Positions 6,575 to 9,453 of a stretch of DNA of 9,453 nucleotides are shown one piece after another. This stretch comes from Candidatus Finniella inopinata. GTDB lineage: Bacteria; Pseudomonadota; Alphaproteobacteria; Paracaedibacterales; CAITNM01. The stretch is taken from the NCBI GenBank assembly GCA_945903885.1, contig CAMDPB010000022.1, forward strand, positions 1-9,453. The letters are read 5' to 3'. The position numbers and the translations under genes are program-made. The first letter of the stretch is position 1; each line of letters starts with the position of its first letter. The notes under the pieces are model-generated. The model saw nothing but the letters and a program-made list of their open reading frames with translations, made no database searches and was not told the origin of the DNA.

Positions 6575-7903
6575 TTAGTTTCTCTTGTCTAGAACCTTAG
6601 CACGATGGTTCCAGGTTAGTGCAAAGAAAAAAGCACTAAGTAATGCACAAACTGCAATAGAGGCGAATGCCGTATCCCAACCTGAATTATCAACAATATT
6701 TCCAATGCCGTATCCTGCTACTGCAGCCCCAAGGTATCCAACTGTTCCTGTTAGTCCAGTAGCTGCACCCGCAGCTTTTTTAGAAGCAAAATCAGCGGCT
6801 GCAACACCAACTAGAATCTGTGGTCCTGTGACTAAAAATCCAATAAGCATCATACCAATAAAATGTTGCCATTTTTGGTCAACAGGCGACTGCCATAAGA
6901 ATACAATGCTTATTGCTAAGACGATCATGTATAAAAATCCTACACGTCCGCGCCTTCCTTCAAATACTTTGTCTGACAAATATCCGGCGATAAGACCCCC
7001 AAACATCCCGGCAATATCAAACATCGCTGCTTGCCATCCGGCCAGTTTAAGGCTGCTACCTTTGAATTCTTGCAGAAATGTGGGTGCCCAATAGAGCACA
7101 AACATGCGTACTATGTAGACAAAAAAGTTAGCTCCGCAAACGTACCAAACAAGCTTATTTTGTGCTACTTGAAGAATAATTTCCTTGGTAGTTAATTTGT
7201 TATCATCAATTTCATGTGCTTCAACAAGACCATGATGATTTTCTATTGGTGGCAATCCAAGTGATTCTGGGGAATCGCGCAGTCTATTTAATAGAAAAAA
7301 AGCAACACCTACGCATAAAACAGCAGGGACATAAAAAACATATCTCCATCCGAATATTTCCATAATGTAAGGTGATGCAATAAGAACTGCTGCACCGCCA
7401 ATTTGTTGAGATGTATTCCAAAGTGCCCACTTTGTACCAATTTCTTTAGGGCTAAACCAGTGGGTTAAAAGTCGCGCACATGGCGGCCATCCCATTGATT
7501 GAAAACACTGATTGAATATGTATAGGACTGATAACATTATCCAAGTGGAGCTAAATCCCAAACAAAAGCTAACTATTGCTGAGCCTAATAACCCTGCACT
7601 CATGAAATAACGTGCATTACTTCGGTCACCAAGTAACCCTGTTATGCCTTTTCCTAGCCCATACAAAATAGCACCAGCGGAAATGATAATGCCTATTTCA
7701 GCTTTTGTGTATCCAAGTTCAGACTGTAAATAAGGAATTGTCATGGTAAAGTTTGTGCGTAACAGGTAAAAGGCTGCGTACCCGATCATCATTGACAGCA
7801 TAATTCTGCGGCGCCAGTACGAATATGTACGACCATCACCAGCAACTTTATCTAATGTACTGCCTGAAATTTCTTCTGTATGCGCAACGAAAGATTGGAC
7901 CAA
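6575..7903 (-). CDS. OPA-family sugar-phosphate:phosphate antiporter (UhpC/GlpT-like MFS)
   Basis: This 442-residue inner-membrane protein has about 12 hydrophobic segments and belongs to the organophosphate:inorganic phosphate antiporter branch of the major facilitator superfamily (GlpT, UhpT, UhpC, PgtP). Family marks are YWRRRIM at 29-35, DRSNARYF at 93-100 in the loop between helices 2 and 3, MGWPPCARLL at 137-146, the central LRDSPESLGLPP at 208-219, and GPQILVGVAAADF at 360-372. The text resembles UhpC most. Arg49 (YLLRTNF) and Arg266 (VYIVRMF) match the two phosphate-binding arginines of GlpT; the GlpT active-site His (WNCAHN) is Gln166 here (WNTSQQ). In E. coli UhpC is a glucose-6-phosphate sensor, but no uhpAB is visible, so import of a host or environmental sugar phosphate is more likely; the substrate is unknown. 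The start is TTG at 7901-7903: an in-frame stop lies two codons upstream, and the first ATG (residue 35) would remove the conserved YWRRR. The gene sits 39 nt after mrcA. Confidence 0.9.
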   Translation of the reverse strand: MVQSFVAHTEEISGSTLDKVAGDGRTYSYWRRRIMLSMMIGYAAFYLLRTNFTMTIPYLQSELGYTKAEIGIIISAGAILYGLGKGITGLLGDRSNARYFMSAGLLGSAIVSFCLGFSSTWIMLSVLYIFNQCFQSMGWPPCARLLTHWFSPKEIGTKWALWNTSQQIGGAAVLIASPYIMEIFGWRYVFYVPAVLCVGVAFFLLNRLRDSPESLGLPPIENHHGLVEAHEIDDNKLTTKEIILQVAQNKLVWYVCGANFFVYIVRMFVLYWAPTFLQEFKGSSLKLAGWQAAMFDIAGMFGGLIAGYLSDKVFEGRRGRVGFLYMIVLAISIVFLWQSPVDQKWQHFIGMMLIGFLVTGPQILVGVAAADFASKKAAGAATGLTGTVGYLGAAVAGYGIGNIVDNSGWDTAFASIAVCALLSAFFFALTWNHRAKVLDKRN

Positions 7904-7915
7904 ACTCTACTCAAG

Positions 7916-7921
7916 CTCCTT
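7916..7921 (-). promoter_or_regulatory. Shine-Dalgarno for the antiporter's TTG start
   Basis: The minus strand reads AAGGAG here, 12 nt before the TTG at 7903. The core is perfect but the spacing is longer than usual, which together with the TTG suggests modest translation initiation. No ATG or GTG is available in frame between the upstream stop (TAG, complement of 7907-7909) and the TTG. Confidence 0.55.
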
Positions 7922-7942
7922 GGGGCTAAAATTTATCTACAG

Positions 7943-9453
7943 TCACAGCGTATCAGAAACAATATTTTTTATAAAGTTACCAAATATTGGAAGCGCTACA
8001 GTGGCGCCTCCTTTGCCTTCTCCAAGATTCTTTGGTTTTAAAAATCCAACAAATACTCCAATTACAAGAGGATTGTCATCTTGGTAAATTGTTCCTGGAA
8101 TACTGACGCTACCTATAAACCAAGCATCGTGGTTACTATTTGTTGTGCCAGTTTTTCCACGAATTTTAACACCATATGCATGTTCAAGTGGCAAAAGAGA
8201 TTTCCCTGTTCCATGCGTAATGACAGCACGTAGCATTTCAAGAAGTCCAAAGATAGCTGAAGCTGAAGCAAGTCGCTGGTGGCTATTAATAGTACTTACA
8301 GGAACAACCGTAAGAGCATGGTGCTTTTCCAAACAGCAAGAAGCCACATTTTTATTTATAAGTGAAATGTTTCTCTGAGCGTAGGCATTGTAAAATTTTG
8401 GTTTTAAGTGGTGGCCACCATTAAAAATCATTGCATAGGCATTAGTAAGCTTTAACAAAGTCGTTTCTTTTGAACCCAGAATCATAGAGGGGTGTTTTGA
8501 TGCCTTACTATACACTTCAAATAATTCCGCTATGTCTTGAATATGTTCAATTCCGGTGTCTAAACCAAGTTGAATAGAAGACAGGTTGTGAGAATAGGCC
8601 AGGCTATTTTTTACAGTTACAAAGCCATGTGTTTTTTTGTCTATGTTTTTTGGTTTGTAAACTTCTTTTCCATTATTAAGCAGCATGGTGATTGATTCGT
8701 CGTTAATAATATCATTAGGATTAATGCCGTGTTCTAATGCTGCTAAATATACAAAAGGTTTAAAGCTAGAGCCTGGTTGTCGTGTTGCTTGTATTGCACA
8801 GTTAAAAGGATTCGTGATGTGGCTCCAACCACCAACTAGAGCCAGAACTTGTCCGGTTCGTGCCTCCATTACAACAATTGCTCCATTTACTTCAGGAATC
8901 TGCCGTATGTGCGCTTTCTCATTTTTAACTTCAACCAATATCACATCACCTTTAGTTAATGGTGTTTCAAAAGACCACCCAGTAGCATCTAAAAGTAGTG
9001 TTTGTTTATTTTGCAGTTGTATAAATGGTTTTTTATTTTTAAAATCCACAATAGATTTTTGATATTTTTCAGGGCAGTCGGAAACTAATATTTTATTTAA
9101 ATCCTCAATAGAATATTTATCTCCTAAGTTAGCAATAGGTTTATAAAAAATTTTTTGCGTTAAATCGTATTGCAACAAGCCGTCTCTTAGTGCTTTTTGA
9201 GCAGCTTGTTGAAATCGTATGTCCATGCAACTAAAAATTTCTAATCCTGAGGTTATGTTAAGTTGAGGCATTTCCTTAGCAAGAGCTTCCCGTAAAGAGG
9301 TTGTGTAATATCCATAGCTTATGGTGCTATTTTCTTCGTGGCGAAATTCAATTGTTTGCTTAGCTGATGATAAGGCTTCTTCAGTTGAAATATAGCCCTG
9401 TTCTGAAAGTGCTTGAATTATAGCGTCGCGTCTAGTTTTAAGTTTTTGTGCAT
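7943..9453 (-). CDS. mrcA: Penicillin-binding protein 1A, C-terminal part (start outside window)
   Basis: Class A PBPs polymerise glycan strands (N-terminal GT51 domain) and cross-link them (C-terminal transpeptidase). The window shows 502 residues ending at TGA (complement of 7943-7945). A Met at 9269-9271 looks like a start, but the frame stays open to the right edge and the 60 codons before it (including KTRRDAIIQALSEQGYIS) are the normal linker after the GT51 domain, so roughly 300 N-terminal residues are missing. The transpeptidase motifs are complete: SSFK within RQPGSSFKPF (catalytic Ser codon complement of 8768-8770), SHN (8585-8593) and KTG within RGKTGTTN (8147-8155). An OB-like insert precedes them (GDVILVEVKNEKAHIRQIP). 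The ending GVFVGFLKPKNLGEGKGG then ALPIFGNFI is typical of alphaproteobacterial PBP1A, and the C-terminal extension of PBP1C is absent. It is the first visible gene of the minus-strand row; the promoter is not in the window. Confidence 0.92.
   Translation of the reverse strand, partial: AQKLKTRRDAIIQALSEQGYISTEEALSSAKQTIEFRHEENSTISYGYYTTSLREALAKEMPQLNITSGLEIFSCMDIRFQQAAQKALRDGLLQYDLTQKIFYKPIANLGDKYSIEDLNKILVSDCPEKYQKSIVDFKNKKPFIQLQNKQTLLLDATGWSFETPLTKGDVILVEVKNEKAHIRQIPEVNGAIVVMEARTGQVLALVGGWSHITNPFNCAIQATRQPGSSFKPFVYLAALEHGINPNDIINDESITMLLNNGKEVYKPKNIDKKTHGFVTVKNSLAYSHNLSSIQLGLDTGIEHIQDIAELFEVYSKASKHPSMILGSKETTLLKLTNAYAMIFNGGHHLKPKFYNAYAQRNISLINKNVASCCLEKHHALTVVPVSTINSHQRLASASAIFGLLEMLRAVITHGTGKSLLPLEHAYGVKIRGKTGTTNSNHDAWFIGSVSIPGTIYQDDNPLVIGVFVGFLKPKNLGEGKGGATVALPIFGNFIKNIVSDTL

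Noticed and set aside
6585..7094. Plus-strand open frame of 169 codons opposite the antiporter
   Set aside because: It is the antisense of conserved transmembrane coding sequence; an Ala/Pro-rich translation is expected from the complement of hydrophobic codons.
8685..9062. Plus-strand open frame of 125 codons opposite mrcA (and a shorter one at 8145-8378)
   Set aside because: Both are antisense to conserved transpeptidase sequence and show no recognisable protein features.
9269..9271. ATG as start of a 442-residue PBP
   Set aside because: The frame remains open to the window edge and the upstream 60 codons match the linker after a GT51 domain, so the gene is cut by the window rather than naturally short.

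Overview
The window looks like part of an AT-rich genome from a Gram-negative bacterium with an envelope of the alphaproteobacterial kind. The evidence is a class A penicillin-binding protein whose active-site surroundings and C-terminal tail read like alphaproteobacterial PBP1A, and a very large alpha-2-macroglobulin (A2M) whose helical N-terminal region and following Ig-like domain match the alphaproteobacterial form of that family. A tetratricopeptide protein of the 42-residue kinesin-light-chain type and a sugar-phosphate antiporter of the OPA family are both frequent in bacteria that live inside amoebae or other hosts. An intracellular or host-associated alphaproteobacterium (for example of the Holosporales kind) is therefore my best guess. 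This is inference from remembered family features, not a search result.

Layout, left to right. Bases 1-923 (+) hold the 3' part of a TPR-repeat gene whose start lies outside the window; a probable intrinsic terminator overlaps its stop. Bases 924-1466 have no large gene. They carry a leader stem-loop and two tiny overlapping reading frames of 54 and 52 codons, each with a Shine-Dalgarno-like sequence, with a hairpin just before the second one. These were too short for routine gene calling and are the most unexplained part of the window. From 1467 to the right edge everything reads on the minus strand as one tight gene row, in transcription order: mrcA (PBP1A, start outside the window), an OPA-family organophosphate:phosphate antiporter, and A2M. 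The gaps are 39 and 14 nt, so I infer one operon whose promoter lies beyond the right edge.

How the genes may work together. PBP1A polymerises and cross-links peptidoglycan at the outer face of the inner membrane. Bacterial A2M is thought to trap foreign proteases that enter the periplasm, and it is classically encoded next to the class A enzyme PBP1C. Here the partner is PBP1A-like and a sugar-phosphate importer sits between them, which is an unusual arrangement. The A2M thioester motif reads CTQQ rather than the usual CxEQ, keeping the Cys and the acyl-donor Gln. The transporter keeps both phosphate-binding arginines of GlpT but has Gln where GlpT has its substrate-site His. I see no IS element, CRISPR array, tRNA or rRNA.
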